Source: JBCBCP01 sp039817385 (GTDB taxonomy: Bacteria; Pseudomonadota; Alphaproteobacteria; Rhodobacterales; Rhodobacteraceae). Taken from it: a DNA stretch of 64,000 nucleotides. The position numbers and the translations under genes are program-made. The notes under the pieces were generated by a model that saw only the letters and a program-made list of their open reading frames with translations, was not told the origin of the DNA and made no database searches. The stretch is taken from positions 248,001-312,000 of the forward strand of contig JBCBVY010000004.1 in the NCBI GenBank assembly GCA_039817385.1, written 5' to 3'. Positions 7,982 to 15,402 of this stretch are shown piece by piece. Every line of letters begins with the position of its first letter. The first letter of the stretch is position 1.

Positions 7982-8854
7982 ATGACCCAGACCAAGATCG
8001 CCGTGATCGGCGGCTCCGGCATTTATGACATTGACGGGCTGGAGGGGGCGGATTGGGTCTCGGTCGATACGCCTTGGGGCGCGCCGTCGGACCAGATCCT
8101 GACCGGCACGCTGGACGGCGTGGCGATGGCCTTCCTGCCCCGGCACGGGCGGGGGCATGTGCACAGCCCCGGCTCCGTCCCCTACCGCGCGAATATCGAC
8201 GCGCTCAAACGGCTGGGCTGCACGGATGTAATCTCCGTCTCGGCCTGCGGCAGCTTTCGCGAGCAGATGGCGCCCGGGGATTTTGTCATTGTGGATCAGT
8301 ATATTGACCGCACCTTTGCCCGCGAGAAATCCTTCTTCGGCCCCGGCTGCGTTGCGCATGTGTCTGTGGCGCACCCGACCTGCCCCCGCCTTGGCGCGGC
8401 CTGTGCCGAGGCCGCAAAGGACGCCGGGATCACCGTGCACGAGGGCGGCACCTACCTTGCGATGGAGGGGCCGCAGTTTTCCACCCTCGCGGAATCGAAG
8501 ATGTACCGCGAACACTGGGGCGCGGACGTTATCGGCATGACCGGGATGCCCGAGGCGAAACTCGCCCGCGAGGCAGAGCTTTGCTATGCCTCCGTCGCGA
8601 TGATCACCGACTACGACAGCTGGCACCCGGAGCACGGCGAGGTCGATGTGAGCCAGATTATCGGCACCCTGATGGGCAATGCACAAAAGGGCCGTGATTT
8701 GGTGCGCCGGCTGCCTCGCCTGCTCGGGACAGACCGTGCCCCCTGCCCGCATGGCTGCGACCGGGCGCTGGAATACGCGATTATCACGGCGCCGGAGGCG
8801 CGAGACGCAAGCGTCATGGCGCGGCTGGATGCGGTTGCGGGCCGGGTGCTCTGA
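7982..8854 (+). CDS. mtnP: S-methyl-5'-thioadenosine phosphorylase
   Basis: Start at the ATG at 7982, with GAGG in the leader 8 to 9 bases upstream; product 290 aa. Motifs of the MTAP/PNP class II fold are visible: IAVIGGSGIYDI at the N-terminus, LPRHGRGH followed by PSxxPYRANI around residues 52-70, and the substrate-binding MEGPQFSTLAES and GMTGMPEAKLAREAELCYAS. It phosphorolyses methylthioadenosine from polyamine synthesis to adenine and methylthioribose-1-phosphate. The next intact enzyme gene downstream is apt, which recycles the adenine. Confidence 0.93.
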   Translation: MTQTKIAVIGGSGIYDIDGLEGADWVSVDTPWGAPSDQILTGTLDGVAMAFLPRHGRGHVHSPGSVPYRANIDALKRLGCTDVISVSACGSFREQMAPGDFVIVDQYIDRTFAREKSFFGPGCVAHVSVAHPTCPRLGAACAEAAKDAGITVHEGGTYLAMEGPQFSTLAESKMYREHWGADVIGMTGMPEAKLAREAELCYASVAMITDYDSWHPEHGEVDVSQIIGTLMGNAQKGRDLVRRLPRLLGTDRAPCPHGCDRALEYAIITAPEARDASVMARLDAVAGRVL

Positions 8855-9081
8855 TGGCGTGGGAGCTTGCCCTGCCGTTCATCCTCGCCGCTTTCACGTT
8901 TGCGGTCATGCCCGGGCCAGGGATCCTTTACTGCGTCGCGCGGTCCGTCGCGCATGGCATGCGGGCGGGGCTGATGGCGGCGCTTGCCAGCTCGGCCCGC
9001 GTGCAGCATTGGACACTCCGGATGGGCGGCGCGCTGCTGATTGGCCTTGGCCTGAACCTTGCCCTGGACCGGAGCACCTGA
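8854..9081 (+). pseudogene. LysE/RhtB-family exporter remnant with internal deletion
   Basis: A 75-residue reading frame starts on the last base of the mtnP stop. Residues 1-40 (LPFILAAFTFAVMPGPGILYCVARSVAHGMRAGLMAAL) match the N-terminus of LysE-family amino-acid exporters, including the PGPG motif. Residues from about 45 (VQHWTLRMGGALLIGLGLNLAL) match the C-terminal helix. The roughly 130 residues normally between them are missing. The simplest reading is an in-frame internal deletion leaving a non-functional fragment. A minimal two-helix protein cannot be excluded because the frame is intact. Confidence 0.7.
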
Positions 9082-9082
9082 G

Positions 9083-9712
9083 ATGACGTTTGAAATCTGG
9101 CTGGCCTTTGCCGCCGCCTCCACCGCGCTTTTGGTGATCCCGGGGCCGACGCTGATGATGGTGCTGAGCTACGCGCTCAGCGACGGGCGGCGGGTAGCCG
9201 TCGCCTCCGCGCTGAGGGTCGCGACCGGGGATCTGATCGCGATGACCCTGTCGGTGATCGGGCTGGGTGCGATCCTGCTGACCTCGGCGCTTGCGTTCAC
9301 GGTGCTGAAATGGGTCGGCGCGGTTTACCTCGTCTATCTGGGCGTGCGCATGATCCTGAGCGCGCGCGGCGCGTCCTCCACCCTGACCGGGCGCACACCG
9401 GGGCAGTCACCGGGCCGGGTGTTCCGCGACCTGACAACGGTCACTGCGCTGAACCCCAAGTCGAACACCTTTTTCATCGCCTTCGTGCCGCAATTCATCG
9501 ATCCCGGCGCCGCCTACGCGCCGCAAGCGGGCATCTTGATTGCCACCTTTGTCGGCATCGCCGCCATCAACGCGCTGGTCTTTGCCCTCGCCGCCACGCT
9601 GCTGCGCAGCCAGATCACCCGCCCGCGCGTGCAGGCATGGCTGACCCGCGCGGGCGGCGCGACGCTGATCGGTATGGGCGCGCTTACCGCCACGCTTCGG
9701 AGAGCCACATGA
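9083..9712 (+). CDS. LysE family translocator
   Basis: ATG at 9083, one base after the remnant's stop; product 209 aa, the usual LysE/RhtB size. It has about six hydrophobic segments, the family motif VIPGPTLMMVLSYALSDG at residues about 18-35, and ALNPKSNTFFIAFVPQFI near 125-142. These proteins export amino acids or small metabolites across the inner membrane; the substrate is unknown. It overlaps apt by 4 nt, so it is translationally coupled with the purine-salvage genes. Confidence 0.88.
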   Translation: MTFEIWLAFAAASTALLVIPGPTLMMVLSYALSDGRRVAVASALRVATGDLIAMTLSVIGLGAILLTSALAFTVLKWVGAVYLVYLGVRMILSARGASSTLTGRTPGQSPGRVFRDLTTVTALNPKSNTFFIAFVPQFIDPGAAYAPQAGILIATFVGIAAINALVFALAATLLRSQITRPRVQAWLTRAGGATLIGMGALTATLRRAT

Positions 9713-10239
9713 GCGACGTCACCGATTACATCCGCACCATCCCCGATTTCCCGAAACCGGGGATCATGTTTCGCGATGTGACGACCCTGTTTGCCCACCC
9801 GCGCGGCTTTCGCATGGCGGTGGACCAGATGCTGCACCCCTATGCGGGCCTGCGCATTGACAAGGTCGCGGGGCTGGAAGCGCGCGGCTTCATCCTTGGC
9901 GGCGCCATCGCGCACCAGCTGTCCGTGGGCTTTGTGCCAATCCGCAAAGCGGGCAAGCTGCCGGGCAAGGTGATCTCGCAGAAATACACACTGGAATATG
10001 GCGCGGCAGAGGTCGAGATGCACGATGACGCCATTACCGCTGGCGAGACGATCCTGCTGGTCGATGACCTTCTGGCGACAGGCGGCACGGCGGAGGCAGG
10101 CATCACGCTGATCGAACGGCTTGGCGGCAAAGTGCTCAGCTGCGCGTTCATCATAGACCTGCCGGACCTTGGCGGGCGCGCCAAGCTAGAAGGCCTGGGC
10201 ATGGATGTGCAGGCGCTCTGTGCCTATGCGGGCGATTGA
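9709..10239 (+). CDS. apt: adenine phosphoribosyltransferase
   Basis: 176 aa, with ATG overlapping the LysE stop. It begins with the Apt signature DYIRTIPDFPKPGIMFRDVT. It contains GLEARGFILGG and the PRPP-binding loop ILLVDDLLATGGTAEA near residues 115-130. It converts adenine plus PRPP to AMP. Clustering with mtnP makes a pathway module recycling the adenine released from methylthioadenosine. Its stop lies 33 nt before the sodium-channel gene. Confidence 0.95.
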   Translation: MSDVTDYIRTIPDFPKPGIMFRDVTTLFAHPRGFRMAVDQMLHPYAGLRIDKVAGLEARGFILGGAIAHQLSVGFVPIRKAGKLPGKVISQKYTLEYGAAEVEMHDDAITAGETILLVDDLLATGGTAEAGITLIERLGGKVLSCAFIIDLPDLGGRAKLEGLGMDVQALCAYAGD

Positions 10240-10271
10240 CGGATGCCGCGCTGCGGCACATATCCCGTGAC

Positions 10272-11054
10272 ATGATTCAGATCGATCCCCCTGCCCAAAC
10301 CCGGGTGCAGCAGCTTGTGACCGCAGGCTGGTTCAAAAACGCCATCATGGCGGTGATCCTTTTTAACGCCGTTGTGCTGGGGCTTGAGACCTCGGATGCA
10401 GCGATGCAGGCCGCGGGGCCGCTGATCCTCGGGCTGGACCGGCTGTGCCTGATGATCTTCGTGGCCGAGATCGCGCTGAAGCTCTACGCCTTTGGCTGGC
10501 GGTTCTTCCGGGATGGCTGGAACGTCTTTGACTTCGGCATTGTCGCAATCGCGCTGGTGCCGACCACACAGGGGCTTTCGGTACTGCGCGCCCTGCGCAT
10601 CCTGCGCCTGCTCAGGATCGTGTCGGTCTCCCCGAACCTGCGCCGCGTGGTTGAGGGGCTTTTGAACGCGCTGCCGGGGATGGGGTCGGTGTTCCTGCTG
10701 ATGGGGCTGATCTTTTACATCGGGGCGGTGATGGCGACAAAGCTGTTCGGCGCGTCATTCCCGGAGTGGTTCGGCGATCTGGGCAGCAGCGCCTATTCGC
10801 TGTTCCAGATCATGACGCTCGAATCGTGGTCGATGGGGATCGTGCGCCCGGTGATGGAACTTTACCCCTATGCATGGATGTTCTTTGTCCCGTTTATCCT
10901 GCTGACGACTTTTGTCGTGGTGAACCTCGTGGTCGGTCTGGTCGTGAACTCGATGCAGGACGCCCACGCGGTGGAAGCAAACGAGATCACCGATGCCTAC
11001 CGCGACGAGGTGCTGACCCGGCTGAAGGCGATCGAGGAACGGCTGGGGAAATAG
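10272..11054 (+). CDS. BacNav-type voltage-gated sodium channel
   Basis: I start at the ATG at 10272 (MIQIDPPAQTR, 260 aa); an upstream TTG at 10236 would overlap the apt stop. It is a single six-helix unit. S4 carries arginines at every third position (LRALRILRLLRI, residues about 105-116). The pore filter is TLESWSM at 182-188, the signature of bacterial sodium channels such as NaChBac and NavAb. S6 reads VPFILLTTFVVVNLVVGLVV. A charged C-terminal helix (about 233-260) would form the tetrameric coiled coil. It is a tetrameric inner-membrane Na+ channel, possibly linked to motility or pH homeostasis. Its position after apt looks incidental. Confidence 0.92.
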   Translation: MIQIDPPAQTRVQQLVTAGWFKNAIMAVILFNAVVLGLETSDAAMQAAGPLILGLDRLCLMIFVAEIALKLYAFGWRFFRDGWNVFDFGIVAIALVPTTQGLSVLRALRILRLLRIVSVSPNLRRVVEGLLNALPGMGSVFLLMGLIFYIGAVMATKLFGASFPEWFGDLGSSAYSLFQIMTLESWSMGIVRPVMELYPYAWMFFVPFILLTTFVVVNLVVGLVVNSMQDAHAVEANEITDAYRDEVLTRLKAIEERLGK

Positions 11055-11114
11055 ACAGGTCGGTGGGTTGCACTCACCCAACAAAGACCTGCCGCGGGCC
11101 GGATGCACCGCGCC

Positions 11115-11171
11115 CCTTCTTCTCTGTTCCAAAAAATCCCGGGGGGTCCGAAGGGCGGGGGCAGCGCCCCC
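11115..11171 (+). repeat. dispersed 32-bp core repeat with G/C hairpin, copy 2
   Basis: The core at 11115-11146 is identical to the minus-strand reading of 6006-6037. It is followed by a GGGGGC-agc-GCCCCC hairpin at 11157-11171. It lies between the convergent sodium-channel and FAD-dehydrogenase genes, so it may terminate both. A further stem (11064-11098, AGGTC and GACCT ends enclosing GTGGGTTG and CTCACCCA) precedes it. Confidence 0.75.
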
Positions 11172-11193
11172 TCCAACGGCCGCCACCGCAGCG

Positions 11194-11215
11194 TAGGGTG
11201 GGTGCTAACCCACCA
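11194..11215. repeat. REP-like hairpin GTAGGGTGGGT type
   Basis: GTAGGGTGGGT-gct-aacccacc forms a hairpin with a 7-bp stem (11197-11203 with 11108-equivalent arm at 11208-11214). The minus-strand gene's stop codon at 11205-11207 falls inside the loop. It resembles the paired elements at 50162-50217 and a widely distributed bacterial REP type beginning GTAGGGTGGG. Confidence 0.55.
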
Positions 11216-12620
11216 CCCGTAAAACTGCACCGGGGTTCATGATCCCCTTCGGGTCAAGCGCCGCCTTGATCCCCCGCATCGCCGCCAGCTTTGCCGGATC
11301 GCCATAGCGCTCCAGATCGTCCACTTTGAGCCGCCCGATCCCGTGCTCGGCACTGACCGATCCGCCACGGGCATGCACCATGTCATGCACAAGGCGCTTG
11401 ATTTGGTCGCGTTCAACAAGGTGATCCGCGCGGGTCTTTCCGGGCTGCGGAAAGACGTTGTAATGCAGATTCCCGTCGCCAAGATGGCCAAAGCAATTGA
11501 TGCGGAAATCGCCCAGCCCGCCGATGGCCTGCCCCGCCGCAGCGATAAAGCCGGCAACCTCCGACAGTGGCAGCGAGATGTCATGGCTGCTGATCGACCC
11601 GATCCGGCGGTTGGCCTCGGGGATATGCTCGCGCACCGCCCACATCTCCGCCGATTGCGCGGCGTTTTGCGCGATGATGCCGTCGGTGACCAGCCCATGC
11701 TCCGCGCCCCGGGCAAAGATCGCCTCCAGCACCGCGCCCGGCTCTGCCGCGCCAAAAGTGCCCAGCTCGATCAGAACGCACCATTCGGGCGGCTCGGGCC
11801 ACGGCTGGCGCACGTCCGGCAGCGTCTCGGTCAGGAAGTCAAAACCCTGCCGGTGGATCAGCTCAAAGGCCGAGATTGCCTCCCCCGCGACACCGCGCGC
11901 CACCCCAAGCAGCGAAAGCGCCTGCGCGGGGCTATCCGTCACCAGCAGCGCCGTGCCCGCCGCCGAAGGCCGCGGCGAGAGCTTCAGGCTGGCCGCCGTG
12001 ATGATCCCCAGCGTCCCCTCCGCCCCGATCAGCAGGTGCCGCAGATCATACCCTGTGTTGTCCTTGCGCAGCCGTTTGAGGCCGTTCAGCACCGTGCCGT
12101 CCGGCAGAACGGCTTCCACCCCCAGACACAGATCGCGCGCATTGCCGTAGCGCAGCACGCCCGTGCCGCCCGCATTGGTCGACAAGAGCCCGCCGATCCG
12201 CGCCGAGCCTTCGGAGGCAAGCGACAGCGGAAAGAGCCGCCCGGCCTCCTGCGCCGCCTCCTGCACGCTGGCCAGCACCGCGCCCGCCTCGGCAACCAGC
12301 ACGTTTTCCTCCGGCAGAACCTCCCGGATCGCCTTCATGCGCTCCAGCGACAGGATCAGGGGCGTGGGGCCGTCCTGTGCCACCTGACCACCCACGAGGC
12401 CCGTGCCGCCGCCATAGGGCACGACGCCGATGGTATGCTCTGCACAAAACCGAACCAGCACGGCGACCTCATCCGTGCTGCGCGGCCGGGCGACAAACCC
12501 CGCCTGCCCCGCCCAGCGTCCGCGCGGCTCTTCAAGGTAGCGCGCCTCGGCCATGCGCAGGATACCAGGATGCGCCGCATCAAGGCGCGCTGCAATGTCG
12601 GGTGTCAGGCTTGTGTGCAT
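11205..12620 (-). CDS. FAD-linked oxidase / D-2-hydroxyacid dehydrogenase-like
   Basis: 471 aa, of the vanillyl-alcohol-oxidase-type FAD family (GlcD / D-lactate or D-2-hydroxyglutarate dehydrogenase-like). The FAD_binding_4 domain (about 40-180) contains VVPYGGGTGLVGGQV, LVAEAGAVL and a GGLLSTNAGGTGVLRYGNARD segment. The FAD-oxidase C-terminal domain contains NCFGHLGDGNLHYNVF and ends in HGIGRLK and DPKGIMNPGAVL, all hallmarks of the family. The physiological substrate is most likely a D-2-hydroxyacid but cannot be fixed. The MBL-fold gene lies 37 nt upstream on the same strand. Confidence 0.9.
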   Translation of the reverse strand: MHTSLTPDIAARLDAAHPGILRMAEARYLEEPRGRWAGQAGFVARPRSTDEVAVLVRFCAEHTIGVVPYGGGTGLVGGQVAQDGPTPLILSLERMKAIREVLPEENVLVAEAGAVLASVQEAAQEAGRLFPLSLASEGSARIGGLLSTNAGGTGVLRYGNARDLCLGVEAVLPDGTVLNGLKRLRKDNTGYDLRHLLIGAEGTLGIITAASLKLSPRPSAAGTALLVTDSPAQALSLLGVARGVAGEAISAFELIHRQGFDFLTETLPDVRQPWPEPPEWCVLIELGTFGAAEPGAVLEAIFARGAEHGLVTDGIIAQNAAQSAEMWAVREHIPEANRRIGSISSHDISLPLSEVAGFIAAAGQAIGGLGDFRINCFGHLGDGNLHYNVFPQPGKTRADHLVERDQIKRLVHDMVHARGGSVSAEHGIGRLKVDDLERYGDPAKLAAMRGIKAALDPKGIMNPGAVLRVVG

Positions 12621-12657
12621 GGTGTGTTCATGGTGCGCGGGGCGGGAAAGGTCCAGA

Positions 12658-13467
12658 TCACTCGCGCAGCCACGCGGGCCGCAGCACCATAATCGTCGGG
12701 CGCCCCGGCAGGCGGTCCTGGCTGACGATCAGGGACGGCCCGCCCACCTCGACCACCGCAAATTCGTCCCGCATCCCGTCCAGAAAGCTCGTCAGCGAAA
12801 AGCTGGAGAACCAGTGCATCGGGATCACGATGGAGGACCGCAGGCGCGAGACGATCTGCATCATGCTGTCCAAATCAAGCGTGTAGCCGCCATCGACAGG
12901 CACCATGACCACGTCAAGCCGCCCGATCTTGGCATACTGCTCCGCGTTCGGGATCTGGTGCAGGTGGCCCAGATGCCCGATGCACAGGCCCGCCATCTCA
13001 AAGATGAAGATCGAATTGCCATTCGGCTCCGACCCGGACCACTGGCTGCGAATGTCGGTGGACACGTTGCGGATCAACACCTCGCCCAGATCGAGGTTAT
13101 GCGCGATCCCCGCGCCAAACTCCTCGCCCCAGCCGCGCAGGACATGGGGGATCGCCGGGTCAGGGTTCGCGGTCCAATGCGTTTCATGCGCGTGGTTCAT
13201 CGTCACCACGTCCGGGATCATCGGCGCGGAGCCGGTGAAGCCGGTAAAGTCCGTCACCATGTTCAGCCCGCCATGCGAGCGGATCAGGAATGACGCATGG
13301 GCGACGTAATGGATCAGCACCTGTTCGGACGGCACGGCCTCTTGCCAGCTTGCGGGTATGACCGTCGCGATGTCAGAGGCAAGCGCGCGGCAATGGGAGG
13401 GCGTACGCTCCTGCGCCGCGAGCGGCGCGGCAAGAAGGGTGAGGCAAAGGGCAAGCATAAAGCGCAT
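12658..13467 (-). CDS. secreted metallo-beta-lactamase-fold protein with altered metal motif
   Basis: Start at the ATG at 13467 (269 aa), which gives a clean signal peptide (RFMLALCLTLLAAPLAAQ). A longer frame upstream reads through the intergenic repeat and is rejected. The fold is the UlaG-like beta-lactamase superfamily: HYVAHASFLIRSHGG near 53-67, VVTMNHAHETHW near 87-98, GHLGHLH and VIPMHWF. The canonical HxHxDH is here H-A-H-E-T-H, with Thr in place of the metal-binding Asp. It may be catalytically altered. It is periplasmic if the signal is used. Confidence 0.8.
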   Translation of the reverse strand: MRFMLALCLTLLAAPLAAQERTPSHCRALASDIATVIPASWQEAVPSEQVLIHYVAHASFLIRSHGGLNMVTDFTGFTGSAPMIPDVVTMNHAHETHWTANPDPAIPHVLRGWGEEFGAGIAHNLDLGEVLIRNVSTDIRSQWSGSEPNGNSIFIFEMAGLCIGHLGHLHQIPNAEQYAKIGRLDVVMVPVDGGYTLDLDSMMQIVSRLRSSIVIPMHWFSSFSLTSFLDGMRDEFAVVEVGGPSLIVSQDRLPGRPTIMVLRPAWLRE

Positions 13468-13500
13468 AAGACGTAGGTAGCGCGCCGGTGTGCTCTTCAA

Positions 13501-13558
13501 GCCCAATGGGCTTTCATCGCAGCCCGAAGAAGGCCCAAAGGGCCTGACTGAGGGCCCT
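13501..13558. repeat. hairpin-rich intergenic element, copy B
   Basis: Between two minus-strand genes lie three short dyads: GCCCAATGGGC (13501-13511), AGGCCC-aaa-GGGCCT (13531-13545) and GAGGGCCCTC (13549-13558). Positions 13526-13552 resemble the element after modC at 3905-3932. It is probably a terminator of the GNAT-containing operon and a member of a dispersed repeat. Confidence 0.5.
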
Positions 13559-14143
13559 CTAGCCTGCGTCCGTTTTTCCCCGCCGGTCGCTGCGCAGCGC
13601 AGCGTAAAGCACATGGGTCCGCCAGCGCCCGTCGATTTGCAGGTAGCTTTGCGCGACGCCCTCGTATTTGAACGTGCACTTTTCCAGAAGGCCGCGCGAC
13701 GCTTGGTTTTCGGGCAGGCACGCGGCCTCGATCCGGCTCAGGTCCAGCCGGGTGAAGGCATGGTGCACGACCGCGAGGATTGCCTCGCGCATGTAGCCCT
13801 GCCGCGCGAACGCCTGCCCGGTCCAATAGCCCAGCGTGCCCGATTGCGCCGGGCCGCGGCGTATATTGTCGAGCGTGATCGCCCCAATCAGCGCGCTGTC
13901 CTCCCGCCGGATCAGGAACAGCGGCATCGCCGCGCCCGACGCGACCGAGCGCTGCGCCCAGTAGACACGGTTGGTGAACGCCTTGCGGCTCAGGTGATCC
14001 CCGGCCCAGCTTGGCTCCCACGGCACAAGGTAATCCTTGGAGGCCATGCGCAGCGCCGTCCACGGGCGGAAATCGGCATGGGTGGGCGGGCGCAGGGTCA
14101 TGCGCTCGGTCTCGATCCGCAGCTTGCGCCGGGTCAGCAGCAT
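13559..14143 (-). CDS. GNAT family N-acetyltransferase, RimJ/RimL type
   Basis: ATG at 14143 overlaps the stop of the upstream M16 peptidase gene (TGATG), product 194 aa. It begins ETERMTLRPPTHADFRPW, the N-terminal strand typical of RimJ/RimL-like enzymes. Motif A appears as LGYWTGQAFARQGYMREAI and motif B as RIEAACLPENQASRGLLEKC. The likely reaction is N-terminal acetylation of a ribosomal or other protein, with the target unknown. It is the last gene of the ctaC-to-GNAT string on this strand. Confidence 0.88.
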   Translation of the reverse strand: MLLTRRKLRIETERMTLRPPTHADFRPWTALRMASKDYLVPWEPSWAGDHLSRKAFTNRVYWAQRSVASGAAMPLFLIRREDSALIGAITLDNIRRGPAQSGTLGYWTGQAFARQGYMREAILAVVHHAFTRLDLSRIEAACLPENQASRGLLEKCTFKYEGVAQSYLQIDGRWRTHVLYAALRSDRRGKTDAG

Positions 14144-15402
14144 CAGGCGGCGCGCCGGGCCTGTAGCGTGCCAAGATCGGGCGCGCCCGCAACAGGGCCG
14201 TAAAGCGCCAGCGCAGCGGGTGCGGAAACCGCGATGGTCTGGGCAAAATCGCGCACGTCGCCGGTGGTGACCGCATCGATCCGCTGCACGGTTTCCTCCA
14301 GCGGGGGCACCCGGTTCCAGATCTGCACCAGCCGCGCCAGCCGTTCCGCGCGGCTCGACGGGCTTTCCAGCCCCATGAGAAGGCCCGCCTTCATCTGCAC
14401 CCGGGCGCGCGCGACCTCTTCCGGGGTCAGGTCGACCGCGCGCTTCAGCTCGTCGATGGTCAGACCCGCAAGGTCTGCGACCTGCCCTTCGGAGGTGCCC
14501 GCATAGATCGTGATCATGCCGGTATCCGCATAGGCCCCGGCCTGCGAGAAAATCGTGTAGCACAGGCCCCGGTTCTCGCGGATTTCCTGGAACAGGCGGG
14601 ACGACATGCCCCCCCCGAGGGCCGAGGCGTAGATCTGCGCGGTGTAGATCGCATCGTCCTGATAGCCCGGGGATTCCAGCGCGAGCGCGAAATGCGCCTG
14701 CTCCAGCGGTTTGACCTGCCGCACCTCCCCGCCTGCGAAGCAGGCTGCATCGGCCACAGGCGCGGGGCGTGCCTCCAGATGGCCAAACATCTCTTCGGCC
14801 ATCACCACGAGCTTGTCGTGATCGACGGCGCCCGCCGCAGACAGGATCATCTGGTCCGGCCCGTAATGCTGGCGCACGAAACGCGCCAGATCGTCTCGGG
14901 TAAAGGACGACACCCGCTCGGTCGGGCCGAGGATCGTGCGCCCGATGGGCTGCTCGGGATAGGCGCGTTCCTGAAGCCAGTCAAAGATCACGTCATCCGG
15001 CGTATCGAGCGCCTGACCGATCTCTTGCAGGATCACACCGCGCTCCACCTCGATCTCGGCCGGGTCGAACACCGGGTTCAGCACGATGTCAGCAATCACG
15101 TCGAGCGCGAGCGGCACGTCCGGCTCTAGCACGCGGGCGTAATAGGCCGTGACCTCGCGGCTGGTATAGGCGTTGATATAGCCGCCTACATCCTCGATTG
15201 CCTCCGCGATCTGCAGCGCGCTGCGCCGCTGGGTGCCTTTGAACGCCATATGCTCAAGAAAATGGGCAATGCCGTTTTGCGCCGCGGCCTCGTGCCGCCC
15301 GCCTGCGGAGACCCAGATACCAATAGAGGCCGAGGCGAGCCCCGGCATGTGTTCGGTGACGATGCGAAAGCCGTTAGGCAGCGTGTGAAGCCGTGGTGTC
15401 AA
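14143..15402 (-). CDS. M16 family (pitrilysin/processing-peptidase-like) zinc peptidase
   Basis: 419 aa, with the inverted zinc motif HFLEH at residues 47-51. A downstream Glu cluster (EIEVERGVILQEI, about 115-128) supplies the third ligand. The second half contains the R/Y motif as SSRLFQEIRENRGLCYTIFS near 270-290. It resembles the bacterial homologues of the mitochondrial processing peptidase beta subunit found next to thrC in Rhodobacterales. It overlaps thrC by 4 nt upstream and the GNAT gene by 1 nt downstream. Confidence 0.9.
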   Translation of the reverse strand: MTPRLHTLPNGFRIVTEHMPGLASASIGIWVSAGGRHEAAAQNGIAHFLEHMAFKGTQRRSALQIAEAIEDVGGYINAYTSREVTAYYARVLEPDVPLALDVIADIVLNPVFDPAEIEVERGVILQEIGQALDTPDDVIFDWLQERAYPEQPIGRTILGPTERVSSFTRDDLARFVRQHYGPDQMILSAAGAVDHDKLVVMAEEMFGHLEARPAPVADAACFAGGEVRQVKPLEQAHFALALESPGYQDDAIYTAQIYASALGGGMSSRLFQEIRENRGLCYTIFSQAGAYADTGMITIYAGTSEGQVADLAGLTIDELKRAVDLTPEEVARARVQMKAGLLMGLESPSSRAERLARLVQIWNRVPPLEETVQRIDAVTTGDVRDFAQTIAVSAPAALALYGPVAGAPDLGTLQARRAA

